A DNA stretch of 11,100 bases from Candidatus Saccharibacteria bacterium UBA1944 (lineage in GTDB: Bacteria; Patescibacteriota; Saccharimonadia; Saccharimonadales; Saccharimonadaceae). The stretch is taken from NCBI GenBank assembly GCA_002336935.1, contig DDEW01000004.1:1-11100 (forward strand). Direction: 5' to 3'. The notes beneath the pieces were generated by a model. The model searched no databases. It saw only the letters and a program-made list of their open reading frames with translations, and was not told the origin of the DNA. The position numbers were made by a program, and so were the translations under genes. The stretch's first letter is position 1; every line of letters begins with the position of its first letter. This document shows positions 5,700-11,100 of the stretch, piece by piece.

Positions 5700-6485
5700 C
5701 TATTCATCGATAAGTACAAGCCGAGGGGTTGTGGGCGGTGCTAAAATGTCGGCGCCAAGATCGGTGAGTTGTTGCATATGTGCCCGTAGCTCATCTGATA
5801 CACCGAGTGCAGAAAAGTCGCGACTCGTTTGTATCATGTGTGGCGTTGCAACTCGGATGCCAATGTGCTTGGCTAGCTCTTCCTCTGCTCTGCCTCCAAG
5901 GGTGCGGTCCCAATCGAGCACTCGCACGGTGCGATTAATCGGTGCAATATCAAGAGCTGAAATACGTTGCCAATACTCATAAGCGAAGGCCGAATAGTGA
6001 GGGTAGCGCTCCTCATTTGGCAGCGACTCGTTGTTAAATACGTCAGCATCGTAGAGCTCGGGGTTGGAAAAGATAGATTGTAAAAGCTTGTATTCGGGTG
6101 ATTCTTTGGAGCGCACAACGGGGCGGGCCATTGCATTAAAGAAAAAGAGTAAGTAATCGCGCTGGCGCCACCCCGTCTTGCCCAGTGCAACTGCATCAAG
6201 GGTCTCGTGAACATTCAGCTGGCCTTGCCGATGGAGCTCGTCTGCCACAGCAAAGGCGTAGTCGCTGTTTTTGGCAACAACCTCTGCATACGGGATCGAC
6301 GAATCGCGCTTGTAGCCACCCGCGGTAATAGCCGTGCTAATGTAATCTTCATAATTACCGGCATCTTTGCCTAATCGCTCTAAGAAATCGATGTATGCAT
6401 CAACTGGGTTGGTACCACGCTGTCGCCAATCAACGGTGCATTCGGCAAGCATGGAGCGATAAGCGGTGGAGATGCACTCACTCAC
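5700..6485 (-). CDS. Hypothetical protein, family not recognised
   Basis: A 261-residue soluble protein with no signal peptide or membrane segment. The composition is mixed, with many acidic and aromatic residues in the middle (ELYDADVFNNESLPNEERYPHYSAFAYEYWQR). A C-terminal segment, VRVLDWDRTLGG (about 187-198), resembles the DxDxT first motif of HAD phosphatases, but only about 65 residues follow and no later HAD motif is evident, so I do not assign that family. The start is GTG at 6485, with AGGG 8 nt upstream, just 3 nt after the stop of the preceding gene, so the two are almost certainly cotranscribed and probably translationally linked. An ATG at codon 12 is the alternative start. Its partner gene encodes a PEP-synthase-like protein, which suggests a joint role, but none can be named. 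Confidence 0.7.
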   Translation of the reverse strand: MSECISTAYRSMLAECTVDWRQRGTNPVDAYIDFLERLGKDAGNYEDYISTAITAGGYKRDSSIPYAEVVAKNSDYAFAVADELHRQGQLNVHETLDAVALGKTGWRQRDYLLFFFNAMARPVVRSKESPEYKLLQSIFSNPELYDADVFNNESLPNEERYPHYSAFAYEYWQRISALDIAPINRTVRVLDWDRTLGGRAEEELAKHIGIRVATPHMIQTSRDFSALGVSDELRAHMQQLTDLGADILAPPTTPRLVLIDE

Positions 6486-6488
6486 GAA

Positions 6489-7853
6489 CTATTCCCTTTC
6501 AATGCGGGATGGAATGCCCGCTTTACGAAGTAAGTCACCAAAGTGACTTGTAATGCCAACATTGCCGACAAGTGTGATGCCCGTTCCTTGTATATGGTTG
6601 GCAATCAGTTCGCGTAGGCCTTCGATACCGCTAGCTGTTTCATATCGTACATAAGCAGTATCTGGCTCCCCGGGGTAAATCGTTTCACCCGCGGAAACAC
6701 TGATACCGCGGTGGAGTTGTACTACCCATGTGTGTGTGCCGTCGTATACCCACTCAAAACGCACCGGACCGAGCCGCCCGGCGGCATGTTCGTAGGTACT
6801 TGCAACTGCCGATTGTACATAGGCGGGTAGTTCAACAATGCCATTTTCTCCCACCATGAAGTCATCTCCCTTGCCATCTTTACCTTCAATAAGCAGTCTT
6901 CCGTCTGCGCCCATGATGCAAGCACCGCTAAACTTGGCATCGACACCATCTTGGTGAAGAATACTGGCAATATGTTTACCTTCGGGATCTTCGCGCTGCA
7001 TAAGTTGATACGGGTCGGTCCAGCCATGTGTGGTGGTATAAAGCCCTGGTGTTTGCTGATTTGGTGCGGTTCGAAGCCATGATTCATGCGAGTCAGTAGA
7101 TCGCCCAAACGTAAAAGGAGCAACAGTACGATTAAATACTGTAGTTCTCGGCACATGTAACCCAATCTCATCTGCGACAATTAAACCAAATGTCTTATCG
7201 CCAAGCATATCGCTAAAGCGGTTAGGCCAGCTCGTTTCGACGCTTAGTGGTGCGCCCTTGGCCATCTCGGCCTCCCAGATAATCGTATGCTCATCTTTGT
7301 AACCATGGCGAATTGGATGAATGCTGAACTCTAAGCGAGTTTCGGGTCCGGCAGCAAAGGTTGGGTAAAAGCCATACACCTTGCGAATCACATCGGCGCC
7401 CATTTGCCGGGTGAATTGAACGGTACCGGGCTTTTCGACACATCGCGGGGTGTCATGCGGCGCAAACTCAATGACATTACCAAATGCTACGCCACTAACC
7501 CCGCCGTCATCAACGTCGACGGTTTCGTTGATAATAACATGTAATCCTTCAGCCATGAGCCGTTCTGCGTGAGCAGCGGCTTCGTCGTGATTTTTTATAC
7601 CATAAATGAATGGCTTACTTTTAGGGTCAAGTGGATCGAAGCTACGCACATTGACTGAGTGCTCTGCGGCGCTCTGAAGTAAAACCGCTGCCGCATCTTG
7701 TGGCGTTGCAAAATCAGTGTTTTGGTAGTATCCTCGCACTCGTGAATATCGCTGTGAACCATCTGGCGAAAAACTAGCAAACTGCGCGGTATTAAACCCC
7801 TGAGTAGCAAGCTGGTCGAGCCCTGCATCCTTGAAATGACCTATCTCTGACAT
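6489..7853 (-). CDS. PEP synthase/PPDK-like protein with a compact phosphohistidine-like C-terminus
   Basis: 454 residues from the ATG at 7853. Three segments resemble phosphoenolpyruvate synthase / pyruvate phosphate dikinase proteins. The first is FSGACIMGADGRLLIEGKDG (about 309-328), like the ATP-grasp stretch SGVxFTxxPxTG...VIEaxxG. The second is FEWVYDGTHTWVVQLHRG (about 366-383), like the terminal IEWxxDGxxxxLQaRP. The third is LVGNVGITSHFGDLLRKAGIP (about 428-448), like the swivelling domain GGxTSHAAIVARxxGIP, with H437 in the phosphohistidine position. GVSGVAFGNVIEF near 119-131 is a related motif. No PEP/pyruvate TIM barrel is present, so it may phosphorylate another acceptor, as rifampicin phosphotransferase does. 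The frame extends to an ATG at 7910, but no start signal favours that; AAGGA lies 11 nt before 7853. The assignment is by eye and tentative. Confidence 0.5.
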   Translation of the reverse strand: MSEIGHFKDAGLDQLATQGFNTAQFASFSPDGSQRYSRVRGYYQNTDFATPQDAAAVLLQSAAEHSVNVRSFDPLDPKSKPFIYGIKNHDEAAAHAERLMAEGLHVIINETVDVDDGGVSGVAFGNVIEFAPHDTPRCVEKPGTVQFTRQMGADVIRKVYGFYPTFAAGPETRLEFSIHPIRHGYKDEHTIIWEAEMAKGAPLSVETSWPNRFSDMLGDKTFGLIVADEIGLHVPRTTVFNRTVAPFTFGRSTDSHESWLRTAPNQQTPGLYTTTHGWTDPYQLMQREDPEGKHIASILHQDGVDAKFSGACIMGADGRLLIEGKDGKGDDFMVGENGIVELPAYVQSAVASTYEHAAGRLGPVRFEWVYDGTHTWVVQLHRGISVSAGETIYPGEPDTAYVRYETASGIEGLRELIANHIQGTGITLVGNVGITSHFGDLLRKAGIPSRIERE

Positions 7854-7868
7854 ACCTCTCTTATTCCT

Positions 7869-7894
7869 TTGCAATCTATTTTGAGTGATTGCAA
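7869..7894 (-). repeat. Perfect inverted repeat TTGCAATC-N10-GATTGCAA (possible operator or hairpin)
   Basis: Two 8-nt arms (7869-7876 and 7887-7894) are perfect reverse complements separated by 10 nt, in the 73-nt gap between the PP2C gene and the PEP-synthase-like gene. No T-run follows, so it is not a terminator. A weak promoter, TTGCGC-N17-CAAAAT, has its -10 (7878-7883) inside the spacer, so a dimeric regulator bound here would cover it. An RNA hairpin is the alternative. Confidence 0.5.
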
Positions 7895-7926
7895 GGCGAT
7901 GCGCAAGCATAGGCGGTATAAAGTAG

Positions 7927-8772
7927 CTAAAACATACGTACTACAGCGGTCATGTCATCAGATTTTGGTCGAATATATTCAACCTCAAAGATTTCACCTT
8001 CAACTTCAATTTCTCCCCTTCTCGGTTCCTTGCTACGTTGCAAGGCCTGAGCCACGAGCTCCTCTGGTGCTGCGAGGCTATGACGAGCAAGAGTAGAACG
8101 AATTTCTTTTAGAGTAAGATTGTCATGAATACCATCACTAGTAAGGAGGAGCTTGTCGCCACTCATGAGAGGCACAGTATCCAATGTGATGTGAGGCTCT
8201 GCAAATCCATCGAGACAATGTGCGATGACGTTTCGTTGGTAAAGGTGTGGCCATTCATACGGATCAACCTGGTCCTGCCGATATACTGCGCCTAGGTGCC
8301 GCTGAATGCGGCGTTGATCGGCGATGGGAAGATTTTTGGTTGAGGCAGCATGATCAACGCTGACATAGGCATAGGTTGTATCGCGCAGAACGTAGCCACG
8401 GGAGTCACCGCTATAGGCAAACTGTGCGTAGTTTCCGGCGTTTTCGTCAAAAAAAACTTGGGCAAGAATTGCGGTGGTTGCGATGCCGAGCTTTCCTCGT
8501 TCTTGTTCATGGCGTACGGCAGAATTTGCTTCGATGAGAGCAGTAAATAGATGTTGAGCCGCGTCATATGGTGTTTGCGCCGCTGCGTAATCTTCAAGGT
8601 ATTCTTGGCAAACGCGCGCCGCCACTTGTGACGCCAACTGTGATCCAGGGTGACCTCCAAGGCCATCAAACACCCCGATTGCGCCACTCGACGCAATAAA
8701 ATAACTATCTTCGTTACGCTTCGGATGACTTTCTGAAGCAATGCTGTAACCACGAGCTGCAAGATAACTCAT
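7927..8772 (-). CDS. PP2C-family (PPM) serine/threonine protein phosphatase
   Basis: 281 residues, close to the size of a bare PPM catalytic domain, cytoplasmic with no membrane segment. Metal-site and core motifs are in order: RNEDSY (19-24), VFDGLGGH with D36 and G37, GIATT (96-100), SGDSR (121-125), LLLTSDG with D213, and SDDMT (271-275), in which D272 is the metal ligand and D273 replaces the usual Asn of DNxT. Such enzymes need two Mn/Mg ions and reverse Hanks-type kinase phosphorylation; no kinase is in this window. The ATG at 8772 has no Shine-Dalgarno sequence but follows a -10 box by 6 nt. It opens the gene set between the ribosomal operon and the Trp-regulated operon. Confidence 0.93.
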   Translation of the reverse strand: MSYLAARGYSIASESHPKRNEDSYFIASSGAIGVFDGLGGHPGSQLASQVAARVCQEYLEDYAAAQTPYDAAQHLFTALIEANSAVRHEQERGKLGIATTAILAQVFFDENAGNYAQFAYSGDSRGYVLRDTTYAYVSVDHAASTKNLPIADQRRIQRHLGAVYRQDQVDPYEWPHLYQRNVIAHCLDGFAEPHITLDTVPLMSGDKLLLTSDGIHDNLTLKEIRSTLARHSLAAPEELVAQALQRSKEPRRGEIEVEGEIFEVEYIRPKSDDMTAVVRMF

Positions 8773-8778
8773 GCCATC

Positions 8779-8807
8779 ACTATACGGTTAAAACAAAAAC
8801 TCCGCAA
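8779..8807 (-). promoter_or_regulatory. Promoter of the PP2C gene, overlapping the ribosomal terminator
   Basis: On the minus strand, TTGCGG (8802-8807) and TATAGT (8779-8784) are spaced 17 nt apart. The -35 lies in the 3' arm of the terminator stem that ends the rpsI transcript. The -10 ends 6 nt before the PP2C ATG, predicting a start on the A of ATG and a leaderless mRNA. Confidence 0.6.
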
Positions 8808-8822
8808 CGATTGCGGAGTTTT
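8790..8822 (-). terminator. Intrinsic terminator of the rpsD-rpoA-rplQ-rplM-rpsI operon
   Basis: The minus strand forms a perfect stem of up to 12 bp, AAAACTCCGCAA / TTGCGGAGTTTT, around TCG, followed by TGTTTT. It begins 17 nt after the rpsI stop. The flanking A and T runs would also allow some termination in the opposite direction, but no plus-strand gene approaches it. Confidence 0.95.
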
Positions 8823-8838
8823 GCATAGGTTTGTGCAA

Positions 8839-9243
8839 CTAGCGCTTTGAGTATTGTTCGCGCTTGCGTGCACTGCGAAGACCGTACTTCTTGCGCTCTT
8901 TTTCGCGTGGATCGCGACGCAGGAATTCAGCCTTTTTGAGTGTGCTACGCAGGTCAGCGTGACCAACGGTAATTGCTTTGGCAATCGCCATTTTGATTGC
9001 ATCTACCTGGCCTGCAAGTCCACCACCGCTTACGCGGACAGTAACATCAAACTCTTGCTGCTTTCCAACCAGCGCGAGCGGGTCAGTAATTTCAGCGAGG
9101 AGTGTTTTGTTCTTGCCCAGGTAATCTACAGCTGGCTTGTCATTGATTATCACGTTGCCCTTGCCCTTAATCAGGCGAGCGCGTGCCGTCGCAGATTTGC
9201 GTCGACCGAGACCGTAGTCATACTTCTTTGCAGTTTCAGCCAT
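8839..9243 (-). CDS. rpsI: 30S ribosomal protein S9 (uS9)
   Basis: 134 residues. GLGRRKSATARARLIKGKGNVIIND at the N-terminus and the basic tail ending in REKERKKYGLRSARKREQYSKR are diagnostic; the C-terminal SKR is the part that reaches the P-site tRNA in the 30S subunit. The start ATG at 9243 overlaps the rplM TAA by one base, with GAGG 7 nt upstream, so it is translationally coupled to rplM, the usual L13-S9 pairing. It is the last gene before the terminator at 8790-8822. Confidence 0.98.
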   Translation of the reverse strand: MAETAKKYDYGLGRRKSATARARLIKGKGNVIINDKPAVDYLGKNKTLLAEITDPLALVGKQQEFDVTVRVSGGGLAGQVDAIKMAIAKAITVGHADLRSTLKKAEFLRRDPREKERKKYGLRSARKREQYSKR

Positions 9244-9683
9244 TACTTAACCTCAACTTTCTCTGGTTTTTGTGCCGCATGCGCATGCTCGTTTCCAGTG
9301 AAGATTTTTAGGCGTGCCATACGCTCAGGTGCAAGCTTGTTTTTAGGAAGCATACCCTTGACCGCAGCCTCAATAATGCGCTCTGGGAACTTCTCGCGAA
9401 CTTCCTTGAGTTGTGCATCTTTGATGCCGCCTGGGAACCCAGAGTGGCGGTAGTAAATTTTGTCTTCTTCTTTGTTGCCAGTTACAGGTACCTCAGCAGC
9501 ATTGATCACGACAACATAGTCGCCACCATCAACATGTGGGGTGTAGGTTGGCTTATACTTACCAATCAAATATTTAGCAATTTCAGTCGAAAGACGGCCA
9601 AGGCTTGCGTCTTTCGCATCGATGAGAATCCATCGGCGGCTGACATCAGCTGGCTTTTGTGAAAACGTTTTATAGTTGGCCAT
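9243..9683 (-). CDS. rplM: 50S ribosomal protein L13 (uL13)
   Basis: 146 residues, near the usual 142-145. RRWILIDAKDASLGRLSTEIAKYLIGKYKPTY, VVVINAAEVPVTGNK and AVKGMLPKNKLAPERMARLKIFTGNEHAHAAQ are canonical L13 segments. It is an early-assembly protein of the large subunit. The ATG at 9683 lies 2 nt after the rplQ stop, with AGGAGG 10 nt upstream. In many bacteria rplM-rpsI is a separate operon; here it directly continues the alpha operon. Confidence 0.98.
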   Translation of the reverse strand: MANYKTFSQKPADVSRRWILIDAKDASLGRLSTEIAKYLIGKYKPTYTPHVDGGDYVVVINAAEVPVTGNKEEDKIYYRHSGFPGGIKDAQLKEVREKFPERIIEAAVKGMLPKNKLAPERMARLKIFTGNEHAHAAQKPEKVEVK

Positions 9684-9685
9684 GG

Positions 9686-10126
9686 TTATTTAGCCTCCTT
9701 TTTAGCAGCAGGCTTTTTAGCCACTGGCTTCGCGGCTGGTTTAGCCTCTGCTTTAGGCATCGATTGAAGTTCATCTACGAACTCAACTGTTGCCATTTGA
9801 GCGCCATCGCCAACGCGCAATCGGGTTCGTTCAACGCGAACGTGACCACTTGTGCGCCCACCAAGTTGTGGAGCAATCTGGTCAACCAGCTTAAAAGCTG
9901 CAACCTGAGTGCTGAGGCCGGCAATTACCTGGCGGCGATTAGCCAAGTCACCACGCTTTGCTTTGGTGATGAGTTTTTCTATGTACCGTACGAGCTCTTT
10001 TGCCTTAGGAAGTGTGGTTTCAATCCGTTCTTCCATAACCAAGCTGGTAGCAAGGCCTTTGACAAGCGCACGGCGTTGGTCGGTTTCCCGGCCGAACTTA
10101 CGTCCTTTGTATCCGTGTCGATGCAT
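9686..10126 (-). CDS. rplQ: 50S ribosomal protein L17 (bL17)
   Basis: 146 residues. MHRHGYKGRKFGRETDQRRALVKGLATSLVMEERIETT is the classic L17 start, and residues to about 118 cover the globular domain, ending in TVEFVDEL. The remaining tail (about 122-146) is low-complexity Ala/Lys/Pro, with repeated AKPAAKP/VAKKPAAKK units, an extension beyond the E. coli-like domain. The ATG follows the rpoA TAA with no gap, and GGAG lies 6 nt upstream within the rpoA end, indicating coupled translation. Confidence 0.98.
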   Translation of the reverse strand: MHRHGYKGRKFGRETDQRRALVKGLATSLVMEERIETTLPKAKELVRYIEKLITKAKRGDLANRRQVIAGLSTQVAAFKLVDQIAPQLGGRTSGHVRVERTRLRVGDGAQMATVEFVDELQSMPKAEAKPAAKPVAKKPAAKKEAK

Positions 10127-11050
10127 TTATAGCTCCAGTTCTGCTAGTTTATCTTTAACTTCATCGAGCGCTTTGCTCCCGAAGCCCTTTAGCTCGCGCA
10201 GATCTTGCTCACTCAACGTGACAAGATCATGTACCGTGCGAATATCATTATTGATAAGCGCGTTGGCGGTGCGTGCAGAAAGGTTAAGTTCTTCAATAGG
10301 AGTGTTAAGCTCGCTCGCTTCGTCGTCATTGTCGGTGCCAAGCGCTGGTGCTGATTCAACAGTAGTACTACCTGCAAGGGCGGAATACTGATTAACCAAA
10401 ATAGCACTGGCTTCTTCAAACGCTTCGCGTGGACTTAGAGAACCATCAGTTTCAACAGTAAGCTCAAGTTTATCCAGGTTAGTTTCTTGACCAACACGAG
10501 TGGGATCAACCTTGAAACGCACGCGTGTAACTGGACTGAACATTGCATCAAGTGCAATCATGTCGCTGTGCATGCGGTTTTTGCTACTGTTTTCAATGGT
10601 CTGGTAGCCGCGGCCTGCCTCAATAACGAGGTCAATGACAATAGACTTCTTTGGGTCATCGATCGTGCAGATAACCTGCTCGGGGTTCATGACCTCGACG
10701 TCAGCAGTTGTCTTGATATCAGCAGCGGTGACTTCACCAGCTCCCTTCTTCTCAAGACGAAGCTCTATAGGTTCGTCGCTATGGACTTTAACATTGACAC
10801 CCTTAAGGTTCAACATGATGTCGACGACATCTTCTTTAACGCCGGCAACAGTGGTGAATTCGTGGGTTGCCCCTTCAATACGAAACGCAACAATTGCACC
10901 ACCGCGAATGCTTGAAAGCAGAACACGACGTAGGCTGTTGCCAAGTGTATTGCCGTAACCGGCGTGAAGTGGCTCAATTACGAAGGTGCTTGATGTGGTA
11001 CCATTGTCGCTGACCGATGCGAGCGCTGGATTGTGAATTACTTTAGACAT
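10127..11050 (-). CDS. rpoA: DNA-directed RNA polymerase subunit alpha
   Basis: 307 residues with both domains. The N-terminal assembly domain (about 1-225) shows LHAGYGNTLGNSLRRVLLSSIRG (28-50), the dimerisation motif that starts polymerase assembly. After an acidic linker (TDNDDEASELNTP) the C-terminal domain (about 250-307) has LNLSARTANALINNDIRTVHDLV. R260 and N263 correspond to E. coli R265 and N268, which contact UP-element DNA, so activator and UP-element control should be possible. The start ATG at 11050 has AAGGAG about 8 nt upstream, 21 nt after the rpsD stop. Confidence 0.98.
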   Translation of the reverse strand: MSKVIHNPALASVSDNGTTSSTFVIEPLHAGYGNTLGNSLRRVLLSSIRGGAIVAFRIEGATHEFTTVAGVKEDVVDIMLNLKGVNVKVHSDEPIELRLEKKGAGEVTAADIKTTADVEVMNPEQVICTIDDPKKSIVIDLVIEAGRGYQTIENSSKNRMHSDMIALDAMFSPVTRVRFKVDPTRVGQETNLDKLELTVETDGSLSPREAFEEASAILVNQYSALAGSTTVESAPALGTDNDDEASELNTPIEELNLSARTANALINNDIRTVHDLVTLSEQDLRELKGFGSKALDEVKDKLAELEL

Positions 11051-11071
11051 TGTTATATCTCCTTACCCTTT

Positions 11072-11100
11072 TTAACGTGAGTAGTACTCAACAATTAGCT
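11072..11100 (-). CDS. rpsD: 30S ribosomal protein S4, C-terminal fragment (runs off the window)
   Basis: On the minus strand the last nine codons before the window edge read L-I-V-E-Y-Y-S-R-stop, with TAA at 11072-11074. IVEYYSR at the extreme C-terminus, directly ahead of rpoA, is the normal end of S4 and fits the conserved S4-alpha-L17 order. Only this tail is visible; the gene continues beyond 11100. Confidence 0.88.

Noticed and set aside
5700..5915. HAD phosphatase call for the 261-aa protein from the DWDRT motif
   Set aside because: The motif lies only about 65 residues from the C-terminus, without room for motifs II-IV in the usual order.
7854..7910. Longer start (ATG 7910) for the PEP-synthase-like protein
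   Set aside because: No ribosome site or -10/N6 arrangement precedes 7910, and the added 19 residues are basic and unstructured-looking. This remains uncertain because the site for 7853 is also weak.
8790..8822. Terminator hairpin as a repeat or CRISPR-like element
   Set aside because: It is a single perfect stem-loop with flanking A/T runs placed right after rpsI, fully explained as an intrinsic terminator.
9686..9765. Ala/Lys-rich end of L17 as a frameshift or foreign segment
   Set aside because: The frame is intact and ends 2 nt before rplM with the rplM ribosome site in it; basic Ala/Lys tails on ribosomal proteins are common.
257..10958. Open frames on the plus strand and in other minus-strand frames
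   Set aside because: They lie opposite or within genes with clear family motifs, lack ribosome sites, and encode low-information sequence with no recognisable domain.

Overview
The window suggests a member of the Patescibacteria (CPR), most likely Candidatus Saccharibacteria (TM7). The reasons are tight gene packing on one strand, short promoter regions, small compact proteins, a standard-code use of TGA as a stop (end of the hydrolase gene at 4825-4827, which argues against the UGA=Gly lineages), and a minimal set of housekeeping genes. This placement is inference; no marker was compared with a database. All genes read on the minus strand, so the account below runs from high to low coordinates.

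(1) 11100-8790: the end of the alpha ribosomal operon. It holds the last codons of rpsD, then rpoA, rplQ, rplM and rpsI, nearly touching or overlapping, and closes with a strong intrinsic terminator (8790-8822). (2) 8785-4825: a PP2C-type Ser/Thr phosphatase whose promoter overlaps that terminator, a 454-residue protein with pieces resembling PEP synthase / pyruvate phosphate dikinase, a 261-residue protein I do not recognise, and an alpha/beta hydrolase. (3) 4847-927: an operon that opens with a perfect sigma70 promoter (TTGACA-N17-TATAAT), followed by a 15-codon leader peptide with two adjacent Trp codons (MIYRSQTNQNWWYRT) and a set of mutually exclusive RNA hairpins ending in an intrinsic terminator. 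Behind it lie a zinc deacylase of the AstE/AspA family, trpS (tryptophanyl-tRNA synthetase), an RluA-family pseudouridine synthase and holB (DNA polymerase III delta'). (4) 931-1: a membrane-anchored TPR protein, then tRNA-Thr(UGU) and tRNA-Tyr(GUA), each with encoded CCA.

The main discovery is the leader at about 4691-4812. It has every part of a ribosome-mediated transcription attenuator of the trpL/pheST kind: tandem UGG codons just before arm 1, a stop codon in the 1:2 loop, a 10-bp 2:3 antiterminator and a 3:4 terminator. It sits ahead of a deacylase and trpS, so it would raise Trp-tRNA charging capacity (and perhaps release of Trp from an acylated form) when charged tRNA-Trp is scarce. 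Its promoter is placed so that transcription should start on the A of the leader AUG. The same -10/N6/ATG arrangement precedes the PP2C and hydrolase genes, neither of which has a Shine-Dalgarno sequence, while most operon-internal genes do. Leaderless mRNAs therefore appear to be the rule at promoter-proximal genes here.

No mobile element, CRISPR array or plus-strand gene is supported, and there is no stretch over 300 bases without a gene.
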